Origin: Dehalogenimonas sp. W
GTDB taxonomy: Bacteria > Chloroflexota > Dehalococcoidia > Dehalococcoidales > Dehalococcoidaceae
DNA length: 64,000 nucleotides
Assembly (NCBI RefSeq): GCF_037094495.1
Contig: NZ_CP146612.1
Coordinates: 558,001 to 622,000 of the forward strand
Direction of reading: 5' to 3'
Made by a program: the position numbers and the translations under genes
The notes under the pieces: generated by a model
The model's input: the letters and a program-made list of their open reading frames with translations, nothing else
What the model was told of the DNA's origin: nothing
The model's database searches: none
Shown here: in pieces, positions 1 to 8,606 of the stretch
How the letters are laid out: each line of letters opens with the position of its first letter
Numbering within the stretch: the first letter of the stretch is position 1

Positions 1-835
1 TTTCAGTAGACAGTAACGAGTAAGCAGTACGGGGGAAATCCTAATATCCAATATCTAATCCCTAAACAATATCAAATACCAAAATTATAATGACCTAAAC
101 AGGAACCGGGATTGCCACAGCCGACAGAGAAATACTACCAATACTACAAATAATACCAATTTCAAATAATTCAATAAGAGTACCGAGACTGCTTCGCGCC
201 TGCCGGCCGCTCGCAGTGACGGGGGAGGGTGTACCGGGCGGGCCGATCTGAGTTCGGCCCCTACGAGAACGGTGGACTATACTTGCACGATTGTAAAGCC
301 GCCTGACGGCGGCTTCGCAAAGACGGGAAAATACTACCAATGCCACAAATACTACCAATTTCAAATATTTGAATAAGGGGACCGAGACTGCTTCGCGCCC
401 TGGCAGGAAATCCTAATATCCAATATCTAATGCCTAAACAATATCAAATAACAAAATTATAATGACCTAAACAGGAACCGGGATTACCACAGCCGCCTGA
501 CGGCGGCTTCGCAAAGACGGGGCGGAAGTCGGTATTAGATTGCCACGGCCGCCTTGGCGGCCTCGCAATGACGCATATAGGTAGCTGACGGCTGACAGCT
601 GATGGCTGATTGCTTCGGATACTACCAATTTCCAATATTTGAATAAGGCTTACCGTTATTATAACCGCCGTGGTCTGCTGTTTACTGTCTACTACCTACT
701 AAAAAGCTGACCGCTGAAAGCTCGCTTTGCGAGGCTACGCCGAAACAATCCCGGTGCTTTTTACTGATAACTGTCTACTGCCTACTAAAAAGCTGAATGC
801 TGATGGCTGATGGCTGACTGCTTTCAGCCCGCCCG
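1..835. repeat. Repeat-only region left of yajQ
   Basis: I see no credible gene here. It holds 7-nt periodic arrays (units like CAGTAGA and AGCNNTC), AT-rich 7-nt arrays (TAATATC-type), and hairpin modules of the GATTGC...GCAATGACG and CGAGACTGC...GCAGTGACGG types. An imperfect REP-like palindrome lies at 240-260 (arms GGGCCGA/TCGGCCC). A segment of about 85 bp at 38-122 recurs at 409-493, so part of the region is a direct duplication with about 371 bp offset. Short open frames exist but consist of repeat sequence. Confidence 0.85.
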
Positions 836-1327
836 CTACCGCTTCATATTAACGAACTGCAGCGGAATGTCATAGTCCTGCTCTTTAAGCTGCCGCATGA
901 TTTCCTGAAGGTCATCAATGCTCTTGCCGGTGACCCGCAGTTGTTCGCCCTGGATGGCCGGTTCTACTTTCAGCTTCAGGCTTTTGATGAACTTGACGAT
1001 TTTCTGGGCGGTTTCCTTGGCAATGCCTTCTTTGATTTTGACTTCCATCTCCGCCTCGCCCTGCGCCGTGGCATCCATCTTGCCGAAATCCAGGCACTTG
1101 GGGTCCAGGTTAAAGCGCACCGCCTGGCCGATCAGCATTTCGGTCATGGCCTTGACCTTGACGTCATCCACGCTTTCCAGGTGAATCTTCTTTTCCTTGC
1201 GATCCAGCGTTATCTCGCTCTTAACGTTGCGGAAATCATAGCGGGACGTGGTTTCCCGTTTTACATTATTGATAGCGTTGTCCAGCGCCTGCAGGTCAAC
1301 GTCGCTGACGATATCTACTGAGGGCAT
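836..1327 (-). CDS. yajQ: YajQ/DUF520 family nucleotide-binding protein
   Basis: The 163-residue product matches the full length of the YajQ (DUF520) family. It begins with the typical PSVDIVSDVDLQ segment, carries a YDFRNV motif around residue 30, and ends with PLQFVNMKR. Family members have two ferredoxin-like alpha/beta domains and bind nucleotides; some bind cyclic di-GMP in Xanthomonas and Pseudomonas, and whether this one does is unknown. The ATG at 1327 is preceded by a strong AAGGAGG eight bases upstream. It is divergent from nurA, with about 138 bp between the two starts. The stop is followed at once by heptad repeats. Confidence 0.93.
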   Translation of the reverse strand: MPSVDIVSDVDLQALDNAINNVKRETTSRYDFRNVKSEITLDRKEKKIHLESVDDVKVKAMTEMLIGQAVRFNLDPKCLDFGKMDATAQGEAEMEVKIKEGIAKETAQKIVKFIKSLKLKVEPAIQGEQLRVTGKSIDDLQEIMRQLKEQDYDIPLQFVNMKR

Positions 1328-1465
1328 GTCTGAATCCTCCTTCGTGCCGGTTTGACTGCGCTAATTGTACCTGAAAAGACCCCCTGTCGTCAGCCGCCGC
1401 CGAAATCCGGACTGACAGCTGTCACGGTTTTGGCTTATACTGTACATATCAACGGGAGGTACCGC

Positions 1466-2668
1466 TTGTCGCTGGATATTACCAAAGTAGCCGGGCAAAT
1501 CGGCGCCATGGCCGCCGGCCTGAAACAGGGCGCCGCTGAAAAGCGGGCTCATCTGGATGCCGCGGCTAAAACCATCAGCACCGCCGACGGGGCCGTACTG
1601 AGCGAAAAGGTTCGCCTCAGCAAAACCTCCTTCCTGCTGGCCGCCCCGACCGGCAACCTTAACGAGCGCTACCCTGCCCCACCGCCGCCCGCCGATTACT
1701 CCGTGGTGGCCGCCGACGGCTCCCATATTGACCTTGACCGCCACCAGGCCGCCGCCTGCCGGCTGATCAATATCGGCACGGTGCGGCTGGATTACGGCGC
1801 CATCCCCGACGCGGCCCTGGACAGCCGCCCGCGGCTGCTGGCGGATGATGCTGATTTATACATTCAGGACCCGGACGGCCCCCGGGCGACGCCGCTCACC
1901 GGGGCTTTGCTGGGCATCAAGCGGGACGTGGAAGAGTTCCAGGCACTGGCGGAGCTCTCCGCCGCCCTGCCCCCGGAACATCCGGCGCTGGCCTTGTCCG
2001 ACGGCTCGCTCATCCGCTGGAGTCTGACCACCGCCAATTACGAAGCCTACGTCCTGCGGGAACTGCTGGAGAACGGCTACGTCAAGTGCCTGGACGAGTT
2101 TCAGCGCCGGTGCAATGAACGGGAACTGGCCGTAGCCTCTTATATCTCACGCCCCGGCGGCGAGGAGGTGGTCAACACCCTGCGGCTGGCCGTCTGCCCG
2201 TACGAACCGGCTAACTGCGACCGGCACTGCGGGCAGCTCAAAAACGGCGCCCGCCCCTGCGACACCCTGTCCGGCGTCAGCGATGCCGAATTATTTGAAC
2301 GTTTTCTGGAAACCGGACAGCGCTCCGCGGTCTTCGAAAGCACCTCCAAGGTCATCGGCCAGTACTACGGCGGCCACCGCATCGGCTTCTTCTACCTCAA
2401 GCTGGAGGACGAGGTCGCCAGGGTAGAACTGCCGCTATGGCTGGCGGAACTGCCGGGTCGGCTGGATTTGCTGCACACGCTGGTGCTGGAACAGGCCAGG
2501 AAGGGCCAGGGTTATCCCGTCGCCCTCGCCGAGGCCCATGAGCAGGCCGTGGTCACCGGCGCCGACCGGGCGGTTTTTTACGAGGTAATTGATGTTTATC
2601 TGCGGGAAGAAGGTTTGAATGAGACCGTGTCCGCCAAGAGTTTCAGCAAGCAGGCGAGGTGGTTGTGA
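1466..2668 (+). CDS. nurA: NurA-type 5'-3' nuclease
   Basis: This is a 400-residue NurA-domain protein, the nuclease partner of the HerA translocase in DNA double-strand-break end processing. The acidic DGSHID motif near residue 83 and the second DGSLIRW motif near residue 179 are the expected metal-binding core motifs. I placed the start at a TTG (1466) because a perfect GGGAGG site lies five bases upstream. The frame is open further left to a TTG at 1352, but that stretch lacks a ribosome site and looks non-coding. herA lies 2.2 kb downstream on the same strand, separated by inserted elements. Heptad repeats start directly after the stop codon. Confidence 0.85.
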   Translation: MSLDITKVAGQIGAMAAGLKQGAAEKRAHLDAAAKTISTADGAVLSEKVRLSKTSFLLAAPTGNLNERYPAPPPPADYSVVAADGSHIDLDRHQAAACRLINIGTVRLDYGAIPDAALDSRPRLLADDADLYIQDPDGPRATPLTGALLGIKRDVEEFQALAELSAALPPEHPALALSDGSLIRWSLTTANYEAYVLRELLENGYVKCLDEFQRRCNERELAVASYISRPGGEEVVNTLRLAVCPYEPANCDRHCGQLKNGARPCDTLSGVSDAELFERFLETGQRSAVFESTSKVIGQYYGGHRIGFFYLKLEDEVARVELPLWLAELPGRLDLLHTLVLEQARKGQGYPVALAEAHEQAVVTGADRAVFYEVIDVYLREEGLNETVSAKSFSKQARWL

Positions 2669-3004
2669 GGCGAGCTGTCAGCCGTCAGCTGTCAGCCGTC
2701 AGCTTTCAGCTATCAGCTGAGAAAGAATATCTAATGTCTAAACAAATTCAAATATTCAATACTCTAAACATGGGAAACCTGGGCGGGTCGGGCATGCCCG
2801 ACCCCTACAAAGCTATTCGTAAAACCCGGCTTTTCCGTAGGGGCGAGGCATGCCTCGCCCGCATCGTAAAGAACGTGACATTCAAATACAACGGTCAAAC
2901 TAGTCACCACCATCCACGAATGGCCATCCACCAGTTGGGCATGCCTTGAACCCTGATTACCGAAGTGCTAGGCTTATCGCCAGGAAAATCGCAGGAGGCC
3001 ACAT
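2669..3004. repeat. Heptad array plus a REP pair between nurA and the small membrane gene
   Basis: Six consecutive AGCNNTC heptads follow the nurA stop (2670-2722), then AT-rich heptads. Two REP palindromes in opposite orientation follow, at 2785-2804 (arms GGGTCGGGCA/TGCCCGACCC) and 2841-2860 (GGGCGAGGCA/TGCCTCGCCC). The two starts are 56 bp apart, the same spacing as the pair at 3975/4031. The tail to about 2950 is a diverged copy of the spacer found downstream of the REP at 3878. Confidence 0.85.
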
Positions 3005-3211
3005 ATGAGCTTGAGAGGCAAGATCATCATCTCCGTCGCGCTGTTCATTGGATTGCTCGGCATGGCAGGACTCAATGCTTCCTTCATGAAAGCTGGAGGC
3101 TTCATTCAAAGCGTTGAGGTTGATTCGCTTCTTTACTACGGCTCAATGCTTTTTGCCAGCATCATAGCCATTGTGTTCACTCTGGATCATGAACAAAGGA
3201 AATCCAGGTAA
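3005..3211 (+). CDS. Small two-helix membrane protein, unknown function
   Basis: This 68-residue protein has two hydrophobic segments (about residues 6-27 and 44-61) and a basic C-terminus (EQRKSR). An excellent AGGAGG lies eight bases before the ATG, which makes real translation likely. I do not recognise a family. It lies between REP elements in the gap separating nurA from herA, so it may be cargo of the inserted segment rather than part of the repair operon. Confidence 0.65.
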   Translation: MSLRGKIIISVALFIGLLGMAGLNASFMKAGGFIQSVEVDSLLYYGSMLFASIIAIVFTLDHEQRKSR

Positions 3212-3309
3212 AGCTACCGATACTATCGGCTCACAGGCCGGTTAATGTGGCGGAGCGGGGTTTCTCACGGGGGCGAGGCATGCCTCGCCCGCATCGTAAA
3301 GCAGACGTC

Positions 3310-3861
3310 ATGAATAAACCAACCCGCATAAAGACTGAATCTTTCCCGGTTCGGAAAAATACCCGGCTAAAAGAGTATGATTATTCCACGGCCGCAGTGT
3401 ATTTTATTACCGTTTGCGTACAGGACAAAAAATGCCTGTTCGGTGAAGTCACAGATGGTACGATAACCGTGAGCGCTCTCGGCACGATGACCGAACAATG
3501 CTGGAAGGATATTATCAAACATTCCCCCGACATTGAAATTGACGAATGGGTGGTCATGCCGAACCATTTCCACGGTATTGTTCATATCCCGGACATAACG
3601 GGGCGGGCGAGGCATGCCTCGCCCCTACAACACCCTGCCCCTCGGCGTACTGTTGTCGGGACTGTCATCGGTTCATTTAAATCAGCGGTAACCCGACGTT
3701 TGAAGCAGGACGGATTGATATCCGCATCAGTTTGGCAACGCGGCTATTATGAGCACGTCGTCCGGAACGAAGAAGACCTTGCCCGTATACGGGAATACAT
3801 CGCGTGGAATCCAGCCCGGTGGACGGACGACCCAGAATACCACGAGGGTGACATTCAATGA
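3310..3861 (+). CDS. REP-associated tyrosine transposase (RAYT, IS200-like Y1 family)
   Basis: This 183-residue single-strand DNA transposase-like protein is of the Y1/HUH type. The HUH motif is NHFHGIV (H86, H88) and the catalytic tyrosine lies in RGYYEHVVRNEEDL (Y147 or Y148). RAYTs act on REP hairpins and are domesticated relatives of IS200/IS605 transposases. REP palindromes flank it on both sides, at 3271-3290 upstream and 3878-3897 downstream. A further REP (3605-3624) lies inside the gene in frame, encoding about residues 97-105 between the HUH motif and the catalytic tyrosine. I chose the ATG at 3310 because the frame upstream of it reads through a REP. No clear ribosome site is visible. 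Confidence 0.88.
   Translation: MNKPTRIKTESFPVRKNTRLKEYDYSTAAVYFITVCVQDKKCLFGEVTDGTITVSALGTMTEQCWKDIIKHSPDIEIDEWVVMPNHFHGIVHIPDITGRARHASPLQHPAPRRTVVGTVIGSFKSAVTRRLKQDGLISASVWQRGYYEHVVRNEEDLARIREYIAWNPARWTDDPEYHEGDIQ
3605..3624. repeat. REP palindrome inside the RAYT gene
   Basis: A perfect 20-bp palindrome with arms GGGCGAGGCA/TGCCTCGCCC, identical to the REPs on both sides of the gene. It is read in frame as part of the transposase, encoding residues about RARHASP. Confidence 0.95.
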
Positions 3862-4230
3862 AGACGTGTTTCCGTAGGGGCGAGGCATGCCTCGCCCGCA
3901 TCGTAAAGATCTTGACGTTCAGACCTAACGGCCAAATCAATCACCACCATCCCCGATTAGCCATTGACCGGGGCGGGTCGGGCATGCCCGACCCCTACAA
4001 AGCTATTCATAACGTCGGGTGTTTCCGTAGGGGCGAGGCATGCCTCGCCCGCATCGTAAAGATCTTGACGTTCAAACCTAACGGCCAAATTGACAATCAC
4101 CATCCCCGATTAGCCATTGACCGGGGCGGGTCGGGCATGCCCGACCCCTACAAAGCTATTCATAACGTCCCTGGACTTCAAACTTTTCTCCAGTCTGATA
4201 ACGCTACACTGATATGGGAGCTATAATCCA
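3862..4230. repeat. Tandem 153-bp REP-pair (BIME-like) array
   Basis: Four REP palindromes in alternating orientation lie at 3878-3897, 3975-3994, 4031-4050 and 4128-4147. The first and third, and the second and fourth, are each offset by exactly 153 bp, so a two-REP unit has been tandemly duplicated nearly identically. The arms alternate between GGGCGAGGCA and GGGTCGGGCA types. Flanks GTAGGGGC and CGCATCGTAAAG are constant. The open frame running through the array is repeat sequence, not a gene. Confidence 0.93.
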
Positions 4231-4833
4231 ATGAATCCAGAATCTAAAATCGCCGAAATTATTGAAACCGCCTCCACCGGCTTCACCGCCCAGTGCTATG
4301 ACCTGAACGCCGCGCCGGCGCTGGGGGCGCTGGTGAAAACCACCGTGGACGGCATCGTCGTCTACGCTGTGGTATCCCACGCCGCCACCACCTCCATGGA
4401 ACCCGGCCGCAAGCCGGTGGCCCGCGGCCGGGACGAGACTGACGAAGACGCCGTCTTCGCCGCCAACCCCCATCTGGAGAAACTGATGCGCTGTGAGATT
4501 GAGGCGGTCATTGCCGGCCATGCCGGCCCTGACGGCACCATCCGTCACCACCTGCCGCCCCGCCCCGCCCGGCTCCACGGCTTCATCCATGAATGCGCCG
4601 CCGCTGAGATCCGGGACTTCAGCGCCCGGGCCGGTTTCATCCCGCTGCTGCTGGCTGCCCAAGGACCGGTCCCGCCGGAGGAACTGACCGCCGCGGCGTT
4701 GCGGGCTATCGGCGCCGCCTATGAAGGCGAGGAGCGCCGGGCTTTCCTGGTCGCCGCCGGACAGACGCTGGCGCGGCTGCTGGCCGCTGATTATAATCGC
4801 TTGAAAACCATACTGGAGAGGCTGGGGTCATGA
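4231..4833 (+). CDS. HerA-associated protein, possible HAS-barrel helper
   Basis: This 200-residue protein is encoded directly upstream of herA, with a 4-nt ATGA overlap, so the two are translationally coupled. Residues about 10-50 resemble the small beta-barrel found at the N-terminus of HerA proteins. The C-terminal half is alpha-helical. I do not recognise a named family with certainty. The coupling suggests a structural or regulatory partner of the NurA-HerA machine. A GGGAG lies about 11 bases before the ATG. Confidence 0.7.
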   Translation: MNPESKIAEIIETASTGFTAQCYDLNAAPALGALVKTTVDGIVVYAVVSHAATTSMEPGRKPVARGRDETDEDAVFAANPHLEKLMRCEIEAVIAGHAGPDGTIRHHLPPRPARLHGFIHECAAAEIRDFSARAGFIPLLLAAQGPVPPEELTAAALRAIGAAYEGEERRAFLVAAGQTLARLLAADYNRLKTILERLGS

Positions 4834-6413
4834 GCATGGAACACCACCTGGGCATCGTTACCGCCGGTTCACTGAACAAGGGCATTGAGGTCAAGCTGGA
4901 CGGCGCGGCCTCCATTGAAGACATGGCCGTCGGCCGCTACGTCACCATTGAGGGAAACAAGCGCCGTTTCTTCGGCATGATTACCGACGTTTCCCTCGGC
5001 GTCACCGACCCGGCGCTGACCGTTTCCCCGCCGTCCGATGACGGCTTTCTGTCTGAAATCCTGACCGGAACTTCGGCCTACGGCTCGCTGCATGTCGCCC
5101 CTTATCTGACCATAGGAGGCACTGAAACGGCCATAGACGGCCCCCAGCCGGTCAAGACGATACCTGGGCACTTCTCGCCCGTCAAGGAGGCCTCAGCGGC
5201 CGACATCGAGTTGGTCTTCGGCAAGGAAGACGCCAAAAAATTCTGGATCGGCAACCCGCTGGACATGGAGGTCAAGCTCTGTCTGGACTTGCAGAATCTG
5301 GCCAAACGCTCCAACGGCATCTTCGGTAAAAGCGGCACCGGCAAGACCTTCCTGACCCGCATGCTGCTCATCGGCCTGCTGCAGAAATCCGCCGCGGTCA
5401 ATCTGGTCTTTGACATGCACTCGGAGTACGGCTGGGCCGGGACATTTGAAGGCAAGGGGCGCAAGGTCAAAGCCCTGAAACAGCTCTTCCCGTCCAAGGT
5501 GGCCGTCTTTACCCTGGATGAAGAAAACTCCCGCCAGCGCGGCGTATCCACCGATTTTGTCGTCAGGATCGGCCTGGAGGAAATCGAGCCGGAGGACATC
5601 TCCCTGCTGCGTCAGACCCTCAACCTGACCGATGCCGCGGTGGAAGCGGTGTATCAGTTGCGCCGGCATTACGGCAAGGGGTGGTTCACCGCCGCTGAGG
5701 ACATTGAGGATTCCGCCACCCTGGATGAGCTGAAAATTCATGAAAGCACCTTCCAGAACCTCAGGCGCGGCCTGAACACCATCCGGCGGCTGCCGTTTAT
5801 CGCCCCCAACGCCCCCGGCGATGTGGTGGACACCATGCTGAAATACCTGGAATCCGGCAAGCACGTGGTGCTGGAATTCGGCCGTTATACCGATATCACC
5901 GCCTACATGCTGGTCGCCAACCTGCTGACCCGGCGCATCTACGCTTCCTACCGCGACCGCACCGAGAAAGCGGTGGCTGCCGACAGCGGCTACCCCACGC
6001 CCCTGGTAATCACTATCGAGGAAGCCCACAAGTTCCTGAACTCCGGCGTGGCCTCCCAGACCATCTTCGGCACCATCGCCCGCGAGATGCGCAAGTATTC
6101 CGTCACCCTGCTGATCATAGATCAGCGGCCGTCGGGCATTGACGATGAGATCATGTCCCAGCTCGGTACCAAGATCACCTGCCTGCTGGACTCGGAAAAG
6201 GATATTGACGCGGTGCTGTCCGGCGTGTCAGGCAAGAACGAATTGAAAAACGTGCTGGCCAAGCTGTCTTCCCGCCAGCAGGCGCTCATCTTCGGCCACG
6301 CCGTGCCCATGCCGGTGGCCTTCACGCCGCGGGAATACGGCAGTGACTACGGCGACTGGGGCGACACCGCGGCGCAGGTGACGGATAAGGAGATTGAGGA
6401 GTTGTGGGAATAA
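4830..6413 (+). CDS. herA: HerA-type DNA translocase/ATPase
   Basis: The 527-residue product has a HAS-barrel domain (about residues 5-100) followed by a FtsK/HerA-type RecA-like ATPase. Walker A is GKSGTGKT (166-173), and the Walker B region is VITIEEAHKF near residue 395. HerA forms a hexameric pump that works with NurA to resect DNA ends; this is established for archaea and is also known in bacteria such as Deinococcus. The ATG overlaps the preceding stop and is preceded by GGAGAGG. The stop is followed within a few bases by heptad repeats. Confidence 0.88.
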   Translation: MSMEHHLGIVTAGSLNKGIEVKLDGAASIEDMAVGRYVTIEGNKRRFFGMITDVSLGVTDPALTVSPPSDDGFLSEILTGTSAYGSLHVAPYLTIGGTETAIDGPQPVKTIPGHFSPVKEASAADIELVFGKEDAKKFWIGNPLDMEVKLCLDLQNLAKRSNGIFGKSGTGKTFLTRMLLIGLLQKSAAVNLVFDMHSEYGWAGTFEGKGRKVKALKQLFPSKVAVFTLDEENSRQRGVSTDFVVRIGLEEIEPEDISLLRQTLNLTDAAVEAVYQLRRHYGKGWFTAAEDIEDSATLDELKIHESTFQNLRRGLNTIRRLPFIAPNAPGDVVDTMLKYLESGKHVVLEFGRYTDITAYMLVANLLTRRIYASYRDRTEKAVAADSGYPTPLVITIEEAHKFLNSGVASQTIFGTIAREMRKYSVTLLIIDQRPSGIDDEIMSQLGTKITCLLDSEKDIDAVLSGVSGKNELKNVLAKLSSRQQALIFGHAVPMPVAFTPREYGSDYGDWGDTAAQVTDKEIEELWE

Positions 6414-6930
6414 AAGCTGTCAGCTGTCAGCCATCAGCTTTTTAGTAGGCAGTAGACAGTAAACAGTCAGCAGTTTACAGTAATGAATACCGGGATTGCT
6501 TCGGCGCAGCCTCGCAAGGCGAGTTGTCAGCTGCCAGCCGTCAGCTTCCTGGATTACCCGCTTTCGCGGGTAATGACAAAAAGTGAGGGTAATGACAACA
6601 AAATAAATGTCATCCTCGGCGAAAGCCGAGTACCCACCGGGCGGGAGAGGCATGCCTCTCCCCTACGGAAAAGTCCACGTTTTGAAACTTTTGGTTTAGC
6701 TTTCAGCCATCAGCAGTCAGCTATCAGCTTTCAGCCCCCCTCCCCGTCACTGCGAGCGACCAGCCGGCGCGAAGGAGTCTCGGTACTTTTGTTGAAGTAT
6801 TGGAAATTGGTAGTATTTTCCCGTCTTTGCGCCGCCCCGGTACTAGTCCTTAAGGCCCAGACATCCTTGACAATAACGAAGCGTCATTGTAATATCAAAA
6901 CATTAACATCTTTTTAGGAGGGTTCCAGGT
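6414..6930. repeat. Composite repeat island before the binding-protein gene
   Basis: The order from left to right is: AGCNNTC heptads, CAGTNNN heptads (6446-6484), a GATTGCTTCGG module, a GGATTACCCG...CGGGTAATGAC hairpin, a GTCATCC...GAAAGCC module, a REP (6643-6662, arms GGGAGAGGCA), more heptads, a GTCACTGCGAGC module and a TTGGTAGTA segment. The promoter of the following gene probably lies at about 6840-6910, but I cannot assign it firmly. Confidence 0.8.
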
Positions 6931-8091
6931 ATGTTCAAAAAAGCACTGGTTGTGAAAATCCTGGGGGCACTGCTGGTTATGGCCTTGTTGATTCCGGCCG
7001 CCGGCTGTTCCAAGGACACCATTAAAATCGGCGCGGTCATGGACCTCACCGGCGCGCTGTCCGGTATCGGCGGTCCTATCCGCGACGGCATCGTTCTGGC
7101 TGTTGAACAGATCAACGCCGCCGGCGGCATCGATGGCCGCGACGTCGAACTCATCGTTGAAGACGGCAAGACCGACCCCACCGCTGGATTCGAAGCCGTC
7201 AAGAAACTAGCCACCGTTAATCAGGTCAAGGTCATCATCGGCCCCATGATTTCCGGCGCTGTCATGGCTGCCGGCCAGTGGGCTGCCGACAACGGCGTTC
7301 TGCTGATTTCACCTTCAGCCACTTCACCTGACATCGGGCAACAGTCATGGCGACAGTACTTCATCCGCACCGCGCCTTCCGATACTCTTCAAGGTCGCGC
7401 CATGGCCCAGATTATCTCTGAAGAAGGCTATCAGAGAGTCGGCATCATCGTTCAGGACAATCAGTACGGCGTCGGTATCGGTAATGAAGTTCAGAGCCTG
7501 GTCGGCGCCGGCAATGTTGTATCCTACATCAAATACGACCCGCTCAAACTCGACTACCAGTCCGAGCTTCAGCAACTCAAGGCCGCGAATCCGGATGTCG
7601 TCGTTCACGCCGGCTACCAGGATGACGCTCAAATCGTCTTCCGCCAAGCCGCCCAGGTCGGCCTGGATACCGCACAGTGGATCACCTCCGAAGGCGTCAA
7701 GGCTGATCGCACCCTGGAAGACGCTGCTGCCGCCGCTTTCATGCGGGATAATGTCATCGGCACCAACCCGGTCGCTCCGGAAGGGTTGGCTATCGCCGCC
7801 ACCTTCGCCCAGCAGTACGAAGCCCGCTTCGAACGCGCTCCGGGTACCTACAGCGATACCGTCTATGACGCCGCCAAGCTGGTACTTCAGGCGATGAAGA
7901 ACGTTGACTATAACAGTGCTTCCGCCATCTCCGCCGAGATCAAGAGAATCGGTAGCAATTACTCCGGCGTTTCCGGTGTAATTACCTTCGACCAGTATGG
8001 CGATCGCCAGAATGCTACCTTTGAGGTCTGGAAAGTCGTCGCAGACGGCGCAGGCTTCAAGTACGAGCAGGTTCGGCTCATCGACCAGTAG
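6931..8091 (+). CDS. Branched-chain amino-acid-type ABC transporter substrate-binding lipoprotein
   Basis: This 386-residue type I periplasmic-binding-fold protein (LivJ/LivK class) would capture its ligand outside the membrane and deliver it to the livHM permease encoded from 12748 downward on the other strand. The N-terminus has a lipoprotein signal ending in the lipobox PAAGC (residues about 22-26). The mature protein begins with the typical KIGAVMDLTGALSGIG segment. The ATG follows an AGGAGG site. The actual ligand cannot be read from sequence. A very strong terminator follows. Confidence 0.9.
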   Translation: MFKKALVVKILGALLVMALLIPAAGCSKDTIKIGAVMDLTGALSGIGGPIRDGIVLAVEQINAAGGIDGRDVELIVEDGKTDPTAGFEAVKKLATVNQVKVIIGPMISGAVMAAGQWAADNGVLLISPSATSPDIGQQSWRQYFIRTAPSDTLQGRAMAQIISEEGYQRVGIIVQDNQYGVGIGNEVQSLVGAGNVVSYIKYDPLKLDYQSELQQLKAANPDVVVHAGYQDDAQIVFRQAAQVGLDTAQWITSEGVKADRTLEDAAAAAFMRDNVIGTNPVAPEGLAIAATFAQQYEARFERAPGTYSDTVYDAAKLVLQAMKNVDYNSASAISAEIKRIGSNYSGVSGVITFDQYGDRQNATFEVWKVVADGAGFKYEQVRLIDQ

Positions 8092-8106
8092 TTTTTAGTT
8101 TACGGT

Positions 8107-8147
8107 AAAGAAAGGAAGGGCGCCCGATGGGCGCCCTTCCTTTCTTT
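8107..8147 (+). terminator. Intrinsic terminator of the binding-protein gene
   Basis: A perfect 19-bp stem (8107-8125 with 8129-8147) closed by a GAT loop, A-rich on the left arm and T-rich on the right. It begins 15 bases after the stop codon. Confidence 0.93.
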
Positions 8148-8238
8148 TAATATCTAATGTCTAATATCAAAGCACCAAACAAATCCAAAACTACAATATC
8201 GAATGACCGAAACAGGGTGCCGAGATTGCTTCGCTCCC

Positions 8239-8276
8239 GTCACTGCGAGCGACCAACAGGCGCGAAGCAGTCTCGG
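8239..8276 (+). repeat. Hairpin module, left bracket of the GIY-YIG gene
   Basis: A module of the GTCACTGCGAGC...GCGAAGCAGTCTCGG type with arms ACTGC/GCAGT. It ends at the base directly before the stop codon of the GIY-YIG gene. Confidence 0.85.
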
Positions 8277-8564
8277 TTAAAGGTCTGTATAAAGGTCCTT
8301 CCATTCGGGATTCAATTCGTTTATAAGATTGATTTTCCTCTGCCTTGAACTGCCTTTGAGCTTTTTCTCACGACTAATGGCCGATTCGGCTGTTTCATGC
8401 ACTTCGTACCAAACAAGTTTGTCTATCCGATATTTCTTTGTAAATCCATCAGCCATCTTTTCCTTGTGTTGATAAACCCGGCCTGGGAGGTTGCTGGTCA
8501 CACCTACATACAGTGCTGTACCGGTTTTATTAGCCAAGATGTATACGCAGAATAATTTGTCCAT
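8277..8564 (-). CDS. Small GIY-YIG nuclease-domain protein
   Basis: This 95-residue stand-alone GIY-YIG domain starts with CVYILANK, followed by TALYVGVTSNL (the GIY-YIG core in its YVG form). A conserved arginine (R29 or nearby in LPGRVYQH) and a glutamate (E85 region, LNPEW) fit the family. GIY-YIG enzymes cut DNA in repair and in mobile introns; the function of this small subfamily is not established. It is bracketed by hairpin modules in inverted orientation (8239-8276 and 8607-8639), like the two other copies at 18890 and 19539. Confidence 0.85.
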   Translation of the reverse strand: MDKLFCVYILANKTGTALYVGVTSNLPGRVYQHKEKMADGFTKKYRIDKLVWYEVHETAESAISREKKLKGSSRQRKINLINELNPEWKDLYTDL

Positions 8565-8606
8565 TGAATAAGTAATTTATCAGAAAAGTCTGTCAAGAAC
8601 GAGAAA

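Noticed and set aside
3858-4226. 122-codon frame across the REP array
   Set aside because: It translates the tandem REP pairs; the repeat is palindromic and present in both orientations elsewhere, without coding signals.
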